From Pseudomonadales bacterium (GTDB lineage: Bacteria; Pseudomonadota; Gammaproteobacteria; Pseudomonadales; Azotimanducaceae), in contig JANQJA010000009.1 of the NCBI GenBank assembly GCA_028281885.1, positions 124,001 to 188,000 of the forward strand: a stretch of DNA of 64,000 nucleotides, written 5' to 3'. Below the pieces are notes generated by a model. It had not been told where the DNA came from, made no database searches, and saw only the letters and a list, made by a program, of their open reading frames with translations. Position 1 is the stretch's first letter; each line of letters starts with the position of its first letter. The position numbers and the translations under genes are program-made. Shown one piece after another: positions 26,226 through 34,343 of this stretch.

Positions 26226-27551
26226 ATGAGCGAATCAGTATCCGACGTGCCACAAAGCGAGCTGCCACCGGAGTTCAAGCGCCCCGGTGAGGCAGAGAAT
26301 GTGATTGAAGGGGACATCCCGGACCCCTATGAGTTACCGATAGAAGCGATTAACCCGGTGAGCGGACGCCTCTTCGCCGAAAACAAATGGCAGCAGTATT
26401 TTGAGAGATTGCGCAAGGAAGACCCGGTTCATCTGAATGAATCCGAACTGGCTGGCCGTTACTGGTCGCTGACTCGTTATGAAGATATCAAGGCGGTCGA
26501 TACCGATCATGAGAACTTCACCTCGGCAGACGGTATTACCATCGGATTCAAATATGGCACCGAGCTGCCGGAAGGCGCGTTGAATGTCAGCATGTTTATT
26601 GCCATGGACCCGCCTCAGCATGATGAACAGCGCAAGACGGTCTCCGGGATCGTGGCGCCCAGCAGCCTCGCCCGACTGGAACCGCTGATCCGGGAACGGA
26701 CCTGCACCGTGCTGGATTCTTTGCCGGATGATGAACCTTTCGACTGGGTGGATACGGTGTCCATCGAGCTGACGACGATGATGCTGGCCACGTTGTTCGA
26801 CTTTCCGTTCGAGGAACGACGCAAGCTGACGCGCTGGTCGGATGTTGCCACCGCTGTTCCTGGTCAGGGCATCATCGAATCGGAAGATCAGCGTCGCATG
26901 GAACTGCTGGAATGTCTGCAGTATTTCGCCAGTCTCTGGGAAGAGCGCAAAAAGAATCCGGGCGATGATCTCGTGTCCATGCTCGCCCATGGCGAGGAAA
27001 CCAAGGACATGCAGCCGATGGAGTTTCTCGGTAATCTGATGCTGCTGATCGTCGGCGGCAATGACACCACCCGTAACACCATGTCCGGCAGCGTCTACGC
27101 GCTCAACAAGTTTCCGGAACAGTACGATAAGTTGATCGCGAATCCCAAGCTGATTCCCAAGATGGTGGCAGAGGTGATTCGCTGGCAGACGCCGCTTTCA
27201 TACATGCGTCGTAATGCCAATCACGATTGCGAGATCGGCGGTAAGCAAATCAAGCAGCATGATCAGATCCTGATGTGGTACGTCTCTGGTAACCGGGACG
27301 AATCAGTTTTTGAGAATCCGAACGAACTGGATATTGAGCGCCCCAATGTGCGCAATCACCTGTCATTCGGATTCGGCATCCATCGCTGCATGGGTAATCG
27401 TCTTGCTGAATTGCAGCTTCGGGTACTGTGGGAAGAAGTGCTGAAACGGTTTGAGAAGATCGAAGTGCTTGAAGAGCCGACTCGTACCTATTCTTCGTTC
27501 GTGAAGGGATACACTCACATGCTGGTTCGCGTGAAGCGCAAGTCAGCCTGA
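26226..27551 (+). CDS. Cytochrome P450, CYP153 family (copy 2)
   Basis: A 441-residue P450 with heme cysteine Cys388 in FGFGIHRCMGN, I-helix IVGGNDTTRN and ExxR in EVIRW. LATLFDFPFEERRKLTRWSD and MWYVSGNRDE follow the pattern of CYP153A alkane and fatty-acid omega-hydroxylases closely. Such enzymes are soluble and draw electrons through a ferredoxin and its reductase. A reductase gene lies at 14951-16156. The ATG at 26226 has GGAG 7 bases upstream; a second ATG 18 bases earlier is possible. A strong terminator follows the stop. Confidence 0.9.
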   Translation: MSESVSDVPQSELPPEFKRPGEAENVIEGDIPDPYELPIEAINPVSGRLFAENKWQQYFERLRKEDPVHLNESELAGRYWSLTRYEDIKAVDTDHENFTSADGITIGFKYGTELPEGALNVSMFIAMDPPQHDEQRKTVSGIVAPSSLARLEPLIRERTCTVLDSLPDDEPFDWVDTVSIELTTMMLATLFDFPFEERRKLTRWSDVATAVPGQGIIESEDQRRMELLECLQYFASLWEERKKNPGDDLVSMLAHGEETKDMQPMEFLGNLMLLIVGGNDTTRNTMSGSVYALNKFPEQYDKLIANPKLIPKMVAEVIRWQTPLSYMRRNANHDCEIGGKQIKQHDQILMWYVSGNRDESVFENPNELDIERPNVRNHLSFGFGIHRCMGNRLAELQLRVLWEEVLKRFEKIEVLEEPTRTYSSFVKGYTHMLVRVKRKSA

Positions 27552-27566
27552 CAACCGGACCGACTG

Positions 27567-27594
27567 AAAGCCCGCGCATCGCGGGCTTTTTTTT
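27567..27594 (+). terminator. Rho-independent terminator after the P450 gene
   Basis: A perfect 7-bp stem, GCCCGCG and CGCGGGC, with a 3-base loop is followed by eight T residues. It lies 16 bases after the P450 stop and directly before the 3' end of the convergent CNB-domain gene. Confidence 0.95.
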
Positions 27595-27597
27595 GCC

Positions 27598-28383
27598 CTA
27601 CAGATCCAGCAGCGACATGTCCTCGTCGACTTCGAGCATTTCCTGCTGGGACAGGATGCGGCTGACATTGTCGAGATGCTGACCCAGTACCTTGAGCTGC
27701 TTTTGTACCGTCTCGAATACCTGGAAGTCGGAGTAGTAGATTTCCTTGGCTGCGTCCGCCAGTTCTGCAATGTCCTCCGGAGCCACCGGCTGTCCGGACT
27801 GTTTCAGTACAAGCAGCTGCTTCAGGATATCGGTCATGCGAGAGATGATGCTCGATCCGGCGGACTGAATTTCCTTCTGGGCGAATCCGAGATTGCCGGA
27901 TGTGGAGATCTCTTCAATCAGCGTCGTCGCTGTCTTGATGGACTTCGAGATCTCGCCGCTGATCTTCTGGTTCGTGGTTCGCAGCCGATCGGCCATCAGC
28001 AGCGCGCTGCCATGATAGAAACCGGCCGCCAGTACTTCGTCTTCCGCCAGGGCCCGGGTGAGCGACTCGCGAGGGCAGACATTCAGTTCGGCCGATCCCG
28101 ATGAGACAGTGACCGTCGCTGATGCCCGATCGTCAGCATTGAACAGAGACAGTTCACCAAATGACTTGCCTTCACCCAGCGTGGCGAGCACACCGCTGAA
28201 ACCGGGAATGGATACGGAGACTTCTCCCTGTTCCAACAGATACAGTCCGTCGACAGCCTCTCCATACTCGATCAGTCGCGTACCTTTCTCGACCTGTCTT
28301 CGGTCAAAGAGGGCGCGGAGTTTATCGTGGCGGCTCTCGGGAATCTGAGAAAAAATCTCGATGTCTTCGATCTGTTTGCTCAT
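27598..28383 (-). CDS. Cyclic nucleotide-binding domain protein
   Basis: A 261-residue cytoplasmic protein. The N-terminal cNMP-binding fold (about residues 8-125) has YLLEQGEVSVSIPG and the phosphate-binding cassette FGELSLFNADDRASATV. The helical C-terminal half (about 130-261) is rich in coiled-coil-like heptads and has no DNA-binding helix-turn-helix, so it is not a CRP-type regulator. The partner or output is unknown. It converges on the P450 copy 2 gene. Confidence 0.82.
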   Translation of the reverse strand: MSKQIEDIEIFSQIPESRHDKLRALFDRRQVEKGTRLIEYGEAVDGLYLLEQGEVSVSIPGFSGVLATLGEGKSFGELSLFNADDRASATVTVSSGSAELNVCPRESLTRALAEDEVLAAGFYHGSALLMADRLRTTNQKISGEISKSIKTATTLIEEISTSGNLGFAQKEIQSAGSSIISRMTDILKQLLVLKQSGQPVAPEDIAELADAAKEIYYSDFQVFETVQKQLKVLGQHLDNVSRILSQQEMLEVDEDMSLLDL

Positions 28384-28471
28384 GTGCCTGTACTGACCTG
28401 ACTTAACCGGAACATAGTACCAAACCGGACGCAGTAGTCACTTTGCGCCATGACTCGTCTTTGATCGACGC

Positions 28472-29005
28472 TTACCGCGAGCGGGATTCGACCCGGAAAG
28501 TCCACCAGTGGTCCGGTCGTGGTGCATCTGCCGGCGGGCGCGGAATAACCTGTACTTCCTCGCTGACATGCTGCAGTTTCGCGACCCGCGCTCGCCAGGC
28601 GCGGTCCAGTTCTTCATCTGCCAGGACGCGACTGAGAGAAACCGGATAGATTTGATGCGCCAGTCGCAGGGTGGCTCGCTCACCGGGGTCGACCTGCGCG
28701 GCCCAGTACTTTCGTTCACAGTAGGAACAGCTCACGTAGAGTTGGCCGTCGTCGGTCGCCATGCAGTTCAGGTTGATCGAATGGGGTCGGATACCGGCAA
28801 ATATCTGGAGCTGACAAAGATCGACTTCGTTGGCGAAGTACCAGTTGTCGACGGGTTGGGTGACGCGGTCGCCGAACAGGAAACCGCCCGGGGTTCGCTC
28901 GCAGGGACAGATCGCGGAGTAGGACAGGAAGCCGACCAGTCCGGCAAACAGCACAACGATGGCGCTGATTGTCAGATAGTGAGGAAGACGGGATGCCGAT
29001 TCCAT
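28472..29005 (-). CDS. Membrane-anchored hypothetical protein
   Basis: A 177-residue protein with one N-terminal membrane helix (about residues 9-31) and a soluble remainder, probably periplasmic. It has several cysteines, including CPCE just after the helix and CSYCERKYW near residue 90, which could form disulfides or bind metal. I do not recognise the family. It follows the dienelactone hydrolase gene by 14 bp on the same strand. Confidence 0.6.
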   Translation of the reverse strand: MESASRLPHYLTISAIVVLFAGLVGFLSYSAICPCERTPGGFLFGDRVTQPVDNWYFANEVDLCQLQIFAGIRPHSINLNCMATDDGQLYVSCSYCERKYWAAQVDPGERATLRLAHQIYPVSLSRVLADEELDRAWRARVAKLQHVSEEVQVIPRPPADAPRPDHWWTFRVESRSR

Positions 29006-29019
29006 GTGGCCGCCTTCGA

Positions 29020-29904
29020 TCAGGGAATGGAGGTGCCGGCCGCGTTGTATTCGACGCGATTCTGCGGCACGCCGGCGAAGAGTTCCCGAAACAGGTCAAG
29101 CATATGCTGGGTGGAACGACGATCCGCCGGTTCGTAGAGCCTGCCCGGCGGGCCAATTCTTTCTGCCAGGGCGAAACCGTGAGGTGTCTTTGCATGATTG
29201 TGGAAACACCAGTTGACCCCGGCCTCGTCCATTTCCGCAAAGAATCGCTGCTGACTTTCAAACGGGACGAGCTGATCCTCGGCGCCATTTTCGATGACCA
29301 GCACGGCCTCCGTGTTGTAAGGATTGGGTGCCGTGACGATGGGAGGGCGGACGACATCAAAGGGGGGCGGATCGGGTTTTTCGGCGGTCTGCAGCAGGCC
29401 GTGGAATGAGACACCGCCACTGATTGGCAACCCGCCACGGACGCATTCAATGACTACCATGCCGCCGAAACAGTAGCCGATGACCGCAGGCTGGTAATCG
29501 TTGCTGACAGTTGGGTGCGCCATGCCAGCCTCGATCCAGGCACTCAGCAGGCCCCGCAGTTTGTTGAAGTCATGCTCGATGCGAACCATCGCCTCGAACG
29601 CGCGTTTCTGATATTCGGGGATCCGGCTGGCCTCGTTGACCGGGAATTCGCGATCATCGGCGGGGACATCATTGCCATAGGCATCCACTGCCAGTCCCAC
29701 ATATCCCAGCCGTGCCATATATTCTGCGACATCGATATCGAACTGCTTCAGACCCTGGTAATTGTGCACAACCAGCACCAGGGGCCGAGGCCCGGCCGAC
29801 TCCGCAGGTGCCACCAGATGACCGAGATAATCATTGCCCTGGTAGGTAAACGAAATCTCGTCCCGGCGAAGGTCAGGTGCGGGCGGCCAGAAATCCAGTG
29901 ACAT
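29020..29904 (-). CDS. Dienelactone hydrolase family protein
   Basis: A 294-residue alpha/beta hydrolase. The nucleophile elbow GYCFGG carries cysteine, as in dienelactone hydrolase. The acid is probably the Asp in NGAEDQLVP and the base the His in TPHGFAL. The ATG at 29904 gives the natural N-terminus MSLDFWPPA, with GAGGAGT-like sequence upstream. DLH relatives open cyclic lactones or hydrolyse esters; the true substrate is unknown. It is divergent from the broken monooxygenase gene. Confidence 0.87.
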   Translation of the reverse strand: MSLDFWPPAPDLRRDEISFTYQGNDYLGHLVAPAESAGPRPLVLVVHNYQGLKQFDIDVAEYMARLGYVGLAVDAYGNDVPADDREFPVNEASRIPEYQKRAFEAMVRIEHDFNKLRGLLSAWIEAGMAHPTVSNDYQPAVIGYCFGGMVVIECVRGGLPISGGVSFHGLLQTAEKPDPPPFDVVRPPIVTAPNPYNTEAVLVIENGAEDQLVPFESQQRFFAEMDEAGVNWCFHNHAKTPHGFALAERIGPPGRLYEPADRRSTQHMLDLFRELFAGVPQNRVEYNAAGTSIP

Positions 29905-30031
29905 GGTGACTCCTCTTGATGGTCGGGCGGTCCAAAATCCTACCATGAAGTGCAGGGTTAACTGCTGCGCTATTGCGACGTAAATGTCGTGGTAGGGTAG
30001 ATGGCGTGAATGATCGCGACGAGGATCTGTT

Positions 30032-30337
30032 ATGGATTTTCTTGTTCTGGCTTCTTTTCCGGCTGCGCCGGGCAAGCTTGAAGCGCTGAAGGCGGCGTTT
30101 GATGCCGGACTGCAACAAACTCGTGAGCGGGAGGGTTGTCTCGGTCTGACCGTATAACAGGAAGAGGGGACGGATACACTGGTGGTGGCGACCCAGTGGG
30201 AGTCATTCGAGCGTTATGATGATTACCTATCCTGGCGTTTCGCCAATGGTCTCGAGACATTGTTGGAGTCGACGCTCGAAGGTGGCGTCGCCGGTTTCAG
30301 GGTGCAGAAGTTAAACAGGTTATCAACGCTGCAATAG
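30032..30337 (+). pseudogene. ABM-type (antibiotic biosynthesis monooxygenase-like) gene with an in-frame stop
   Basis: From the ATG at 30032 the frame encodes a ~101-residue protein like the small ABM/YgiN dimeric monooxygenases: MDFLVLASFPAAPGKLEAL at the start, REREGCLGLTV in the middle and ATQWESFERYDDYL later. Codon 42 is TAA (30155-30157), exactly where the family usually has a Tyr or similar residue. The frame then continues without another stop to TAG at 30337, 9 bases before the sulfurtransferase. A single TAT or TAC to TAA change explains it. It is either a very recent pseudogene or a sequencing error. Confidence 0.8.
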
Positions 30338-30346
30338 GAGAAGGCG

Positions 30347-31201
30347 ATGTCGGCACCGATACTGGTTGATGTGGAGTGGCTGGCGGCGAGACTGGCGTCC
30401 GGCGACCTCCGGATTTTTGATACGACGGTGGTACTGGAACCGGACCCGGAACGGATATTCAACCCGGTACCCCAGGTTGGGGCATACCGCGAGACGCATA
30501 TCCCGGGGGCGGGATTTCTGGACCTGCAGCGAGACTTTTCAGATACCGCTGCGCCACTCAGATTTACCCTGCCATCTGCCCAGGCGTTTGCCGAGAGTGC
30601 CGGGGCGAGCGGCATCAGTAATAAGCACCATGTTGTGCTGTATTCCTCAACGAACCCGATGTGGGCAACGCGTTTCTGGTGGATGTTTCGCACCTTCGGA
30701 CATGACCGGGTTTCCGTCCTCGATGGCGGGCTGGCTGCCTGGCACGCGGCGGGAAAGCCAACGCGATCAGGCGACGAGCAATATCCAGCGGCAGAATTCA
30801 GTGCGACACTGGACCCGTCCCGGGTCGCGGACAAGGCGGATGTGCTGACCGCCATCGGTAACGAGTCGAACTGCGTTGTGAATGCCCTGGGACGAGAACA
30901 GCATGGCGGTGAAACAGTGATGTATGGGCGTCCCGGCCATATTGCGAACAGTTGTAATGTCCCCTGGTCCGAACTGCTGGATGATAGTGGGTGTTTTCTG
31001 CCGGTCGATTCGCTGCAGTCGCATTTTGAACAGGTGGGGGCGTTGTCCGCCGACGAGGTTGTCACTTATTGCGGGGGCGGTATTGCGGCCAGCCTGGATC
31101 TGTTTGCCCTCGCGCTCGCCGGTCGGGAAGCGCGTGTCAGGCTGTACGATAATTCCCTGTCCGAGTGGGGGCGCGATGACTCACTACCCATGGAAACCTA
31201 G
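30347..31201 (+). CDS. Sulfurtransferase (3-mercaptopyruvate sulfurtransferase/rhodanese family)
   Basis: A 284-residue protein with two rhodanese domains. The second is active, with Cys242 in TYCGGGIAAS. The loop lacks the basic residue typical of thiosulfate rhodanese and is close to the CGSGVTA of mercaptopyruvate sulfurtransferases, which favours that substrate. The N-terminal domain keeps VLYSSTNPMWATRFWW and HIPGAGFLD, a conserved opening. It follows the broken ABM gene by 9 bp. Confidence 0.88.
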   Translation: MSAPILVDVEWLAARLASGDLRIFDTTVVLEPDPERIFNPVPQVGAYRETHIPGAGFLDLQRDFSDTAAPLRFTLPSAQAFAESAGASGISNKHHVVLYSSTNPMWATRFWWMFRTFGHDRVSVLDGGLAAWHAAGKPTRSGDEQYPAAEFSATLDPSRVADKADVLTAIGNESNCVVNALGREQHGGETVMYGRPGHIANSCNVPWSELLDDSGCFLPVDSLQSHFEQVGALSADEVVTYCGGGIAASLDLFALALAGREARVRLYDNSLSEWGRDDSLPMET

Positions 31202-31272
31202 TGCGACTACGCAGATTGGCACATCTTGTGCTCTAAGTTTGGAAACAGGACGCCCATAAGAGGAGGTGCGTC

Positions 31273-33279
31273 ATGAAGAACAAGCTGGTGTCGGCAGACG
31301 ATGCGGTGGCTCTCATCCAGGATGGGGATACCTTGTGCCTTTCCGGATTTGTTGGGACGGGGACGCCTGAAGACCTGATCGCCGCGCTGGAAAAACGTTT
31401 TGTGGAAACCGGGTCGCCGCGTGACCTGACGCTGGTGTTTGCAGCCGCGCCAGGGGATGGCGATACCCGCGGCGCCAATCGGCTCGCCAGGAAAGGTTTG
31501 CTGAAACGGGTGATCGGCGGTCACTGGGCCCTGGTACCGCGGATAGCGGAAATGGCGGTTGCCAACGACATTGAAGCCTACAATTTTCCCATGGGCACTA
31601 TTACACAGTTGTTTCGGGACATTGCGGCGCACCGCGGCGGTATCCTGACCAAGGTAGGCCTGGGCACCTTTGCCGATCCGCGCTATCAGGGCGGCAAGCT
31701 GAACGACGTGACCACCGAAGACCTGGTCGAGGTCATGACCATCGATGGCGAAGAATGGCTCTACTATCGCACCTTCCCGATCAACGTGGCGTTCCTGCGT
31801 GGTACGACTGCCGATCCACGGGGCAATACGACGCTCGAACGTGAGGCGCTGACGCTCGACAACCTCGCCATTGGGATGGCGACCAAGAATTCCAACGGAC
31901 TGGTCATCGTTCAGACTGAGCGTGTCGCGGAAGACAAATCGCTGAACCCACGGCTGGTGAAGATTCCGCGGATTCTGGTGGATTGCGTTGTCGTCGCCGA
32001 TCCGGCCAATCATCACCAGACCTACGGGACCGTCTACAACCCGGCGTTCACCGCCGAGGTTCGCGCCCAGCTTGATGACCTGGAACCGCTGCCGATGACG
32101 GAACGCAAGATTATTGCGCGGCGCTGCGCGTTTGAACTGCCAATGGGTGGGGTGGTGAATCTTGGTATCGGAATGCCTGAAGGTATCTCCGCCGTGGCCA
32201 ACGAAGAAAAGGTGCTCGACTTCATCACCCTGACCGCTGAGCCCGGAGTGATTGGCGGTTTTCCCCAGAGCGGCGCCGACTTTGGCTGTTCGGTCAATAT
32301 GGACGCGTTGCTGGATCAGAATACCCAGTTCGACTTTTATGATGGTGGTGGTCTGGACCTTGCGTCCCTTGGGCTCGCCCAGGCGGACGCCGATGGCAAC
32401 GTTAATGTCAGCAAGTTTGGTCCTCGTATCGCCGGTGCCGGCGGGTTTATCAACATCAGTCAGAATGCGCGCAAGCTCGTCTTTGGCGGGACCTTTACCG
32501 TCGGTGGGCTCAAGGTCGATATCGTTGATGGCAAGGTCAGGATCCTGCAGGAAGGCAAGCATCGTAAGTTCATCAGCGAAGTGGAACAGATCACATTTAA
32601 CGGACGGCTGGCGGCAGAAGCTGAAAAGCCTGTCTATTACGTGACCGAGCGCTGCGTATTCCGACTACGCCAGAACGGTCTGGAGCTGACGGAAGTCGCG
32701 CCAGGCATCGATATCGAGCGAGACATTCTGGCGCACATGGATTTCAAGCCAATCATCAAGGCGCCGCGCGAGATGGACCCCATTATCTTCCTTGATCAGC
32801 CGATGCAGCTGAGCGATCTGTTGCTGAAGCGGGAGTTGAATGAACGGATCAGCTATGACCCGACTCGCAATACGGCGTTCCTGAACCTCGAGGGTTATCA
32901 GATTCGGGCCCGGGACGAGGTTGATCGTATCGAGGAAGTGGTCGAAGACCTGTTCCACAGTGTCGGTATCCGGTTTGCGATGGTGGTGAACTACGACGGC
33001 GTCTATGTGGATCCGCTGGTCATGGACTACCACGCGAACATGGTGGCCCGACTGGAAAATGAGTTCTACACCAGCTGCACCCGGTACTCTACTGGTGCAT
33101 TCCTGCGGTTAAAGCTGGGCGATGCACTGGAAAAGCGCAAAGTGGCACCCCATCTGTTCGAATCCGACAAACAGGCTCGCCGGGCACTGTCCGGATATCT
33201 GAAGGAGCTGGAAGAGACGATCGACGAGCGTGGCGGCGCCAATGTGCTCACCTACGCCAGGAGAACCAGGTCAGACTAG
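31273..33279 (+). CDS. Fused acyl-CoA:carboxylate CoA-transferase with extra C-terminal domain
   Basis: A family I CoA-transferase with alpha-like (about 1-240) and beta-like (about 280-510) halves in one chain, as in propionate and acetoacetate CoA-transferases. The catalytic glutamate that forms the CoA thioester is probably Glu323 in TAEPGVIGG. NLGIGMPEGISAV is the conserved beta-subunit loop. At 668 residues it is about 140 longer than Pct-type enzymes. The extra C-terminal segment (about 525-668) has YDPTRNTAFLNLEGY and NYDGVYVDPLVMDY and is not a family I domain I recognise. AAGAGGAGG upstream of the ATG is a strong ribosome site. Confidence 0.88.
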   Translation: MKNKLVSADDAVALIQDGDTLCLSGFVGTGTPEDLIAALEKRFVETGSPRDLTLVFAAAPGDGDTRGANRLARKGLLKRVIGGHWALVPRIAEMAVANDIEAYNFPMGTITQLFRDIAAHRGGILTKVGLGTFADPRYQGGKLNDVTTEDLVEVMTIDGEEWLYYRTFPINVAFLRGTTADPRGNTTLEREALTLDNLAIGMATKNSNGLVIVQTERVAEDKSLNPRLVKIPRILVDCVVVADPANHHQTYGTVYNPAFTAEVRAQLDDLEPLPMTERKIIARRCAFELPMGGVVNLGIGMPEGISAVANEEKVLDFITLTAEPGVIGGFPQSGADFGCSVNMDALLDQNTQFDFYDGGGLDLASLGLAQADADGNVNVSKFGPRIAGAGGFINISQNARKLVFGGTFTVGGLKVDIVDGKVRILQEGKHRKFISEVEQITFNGRLAAEAEKPVYYVTERCVFRLRQNGLELTEVAPGIDIERDILAHMDFKPIIKAPREMDPIIFLDQPMQLSDLLLKRELNERISYDPTRNTAFLNLEGYQIRARDEVDRIEEVVEDLFHSVGIRFAMVVNYDGVYVDPLVMDYHANMVARLENEFYTSCTRYSTGAFLRLKLGDALEKRKVAPHLFESDKQARRALSGYLKELEETIDERGGANVLTYARRTRSD

Positions 33280-33481
33280 CCGGGATCGGGTCATGTGACT
33301 TCGGACTGTGGCGGGAGATAGCCGCCGGGCGTCAGAAGCCGCCCAAAATTGTGACCCAGTTATCATCCGAATTGTGACGTATTCTGAAGAAGTCGGAAGA
33401 AAAGTCTTATAAAACAATAAGATATGTTAATGGCATAGAGTTTGCGTTAAGTCTTGTGACAACGATAGGAAGATCTATGCG

Positions 33482-33847
33482 ATGGACGCCTGGACGACTT
33501 CAGATTGTAACGTGATCTTTATTGGCGACAGCCACGAACGCTATCGCCTGGTGAACCAGTGTCTGAAACAACTGGGGCTGCGCGTTGTCTGGGTGCGGGA
33601 CCTGGCAGCCGCCCAGGCGCTGGTCTCCACAGCCGATACCGGGCTGGTCATTTGCGATGCGGATGAGGCCAGGACAACGGCCGACAGGATCCTGTCGAAG
33701 CTCGCGGCTTGTTCGCCGCTGACCCGAGGGCTGGTGCTGACGTCGGCGACCAATCCCGCCGGCTCTGACGAATCCGGTTGCCAGCGCCTTGTTCGGGCCG
33801 TTGCCCGCCAGTGTTTTCCTTCCCATACCGGCCTCGTTGCTGCCTGA
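33482..33847 (+). CDS. Receiver-like small protein, degenerate
   Basis: A 121-residue protein with an alternating strand/helix pattern recalling a response-regulator receiver. VIFIGDS could be the first strand and acid pocket, and LVICDADEA could hold the phospho-acceptor aspartate. The conserved lysine near the C-terminus is not seen, so a pseudo-receiver is more likely than a working switch. There is no output domain. The 200-bp gap upstream contains an inverted repeat, CTTAT (33406-33410) and ATAAG (33417-33421). Confidence 0.5.
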   Translation: MDAWTTSDCNVIFIGDSHERYRLVNQCLKQLGLRVVWVRDLAAAQALVSTADTGLVICDADEARTTADRILSKLAACSPLTRGLVLTSATNPAGSDESGCQRLVRAVARQCFPSHTGLVAA

Positions 33848-33950
33848 CTGGCGGCCGCCTTAGCCACACTCTGAATTAATGTTGATAAATGCGCGCGCGT
33901 CGGCGTGTCAAGGCGCTATGCTATGGGCCGGTTACCCACAGGAGCAGGTT

Positions 33951-34328
33951 ATGTCAGCAATGGAAATCGGTCAGGCCCTTGTTAGCGCAGTAAATCAGGG
34001 ACGCGACCAGGAGTGGCAGTTTGTCGAACAATATTACGATGCTGCGATTACCAGTATCGAAGGTCAGGGCACTGACGAGATGCCAGCGCGGATTGAAGGC
34101 GTCGATGCGGTCAAGGGCAAGCACGACTGGTTTTATGGCAACCACGAAGTTCACAGTACGAAAGCCGAAGGGCCCTACGTGGGTCATCGCGACGATCAGT
34201 TCGTGGTGCGTTTTGAAATCGACGCCACACCGAAGGACGGGGAGCGCATGCAGATGACAGAGGTTGGGCTCTACACCGTTGCGGACGGCAAGATTGTGCA
34301 GGAAGAATATCTTTACCTGATGGGCTAG
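33951..34328 (+). CDS. SnoaL/NTF2-like fold protein
   Basis: A 125-residue single-domain protein with a cone-like alpha+beta pattern: IEGVDAVKGKHDWFYGNHEVH, QFVVRFEIDATPK and the final KIVQEEYLYLMG are typical of SnoaL-like proteins. Such domains serve as small isomerases, hydrolases or binding proteins. AGGAG 7 bases before the ATG at 33951 fixes the start. The role is unknown. Confidence 0.75.
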   Translation: MSAMEIGQALVSAVNQGRDQEWQFVEQYYDAAITSIEGQGTDEMPARIEGVDAVKGKHDWFYGNHEVHSTKAEGPYVGHRDDQFVVRFEIDATPKDGERMQMTEVGLYTVADGKIVQEEYLYLMG

Positions 34329-34343
34329 CGAGGATACTGCGTG

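Noticed and set aside
31207..32562. Long open frame (451 codons) on the - strand
   Set aside because: It lies wholly opposite the CoA-transferase gene, has no recognisable domain, and the + strand protein is clearly real.
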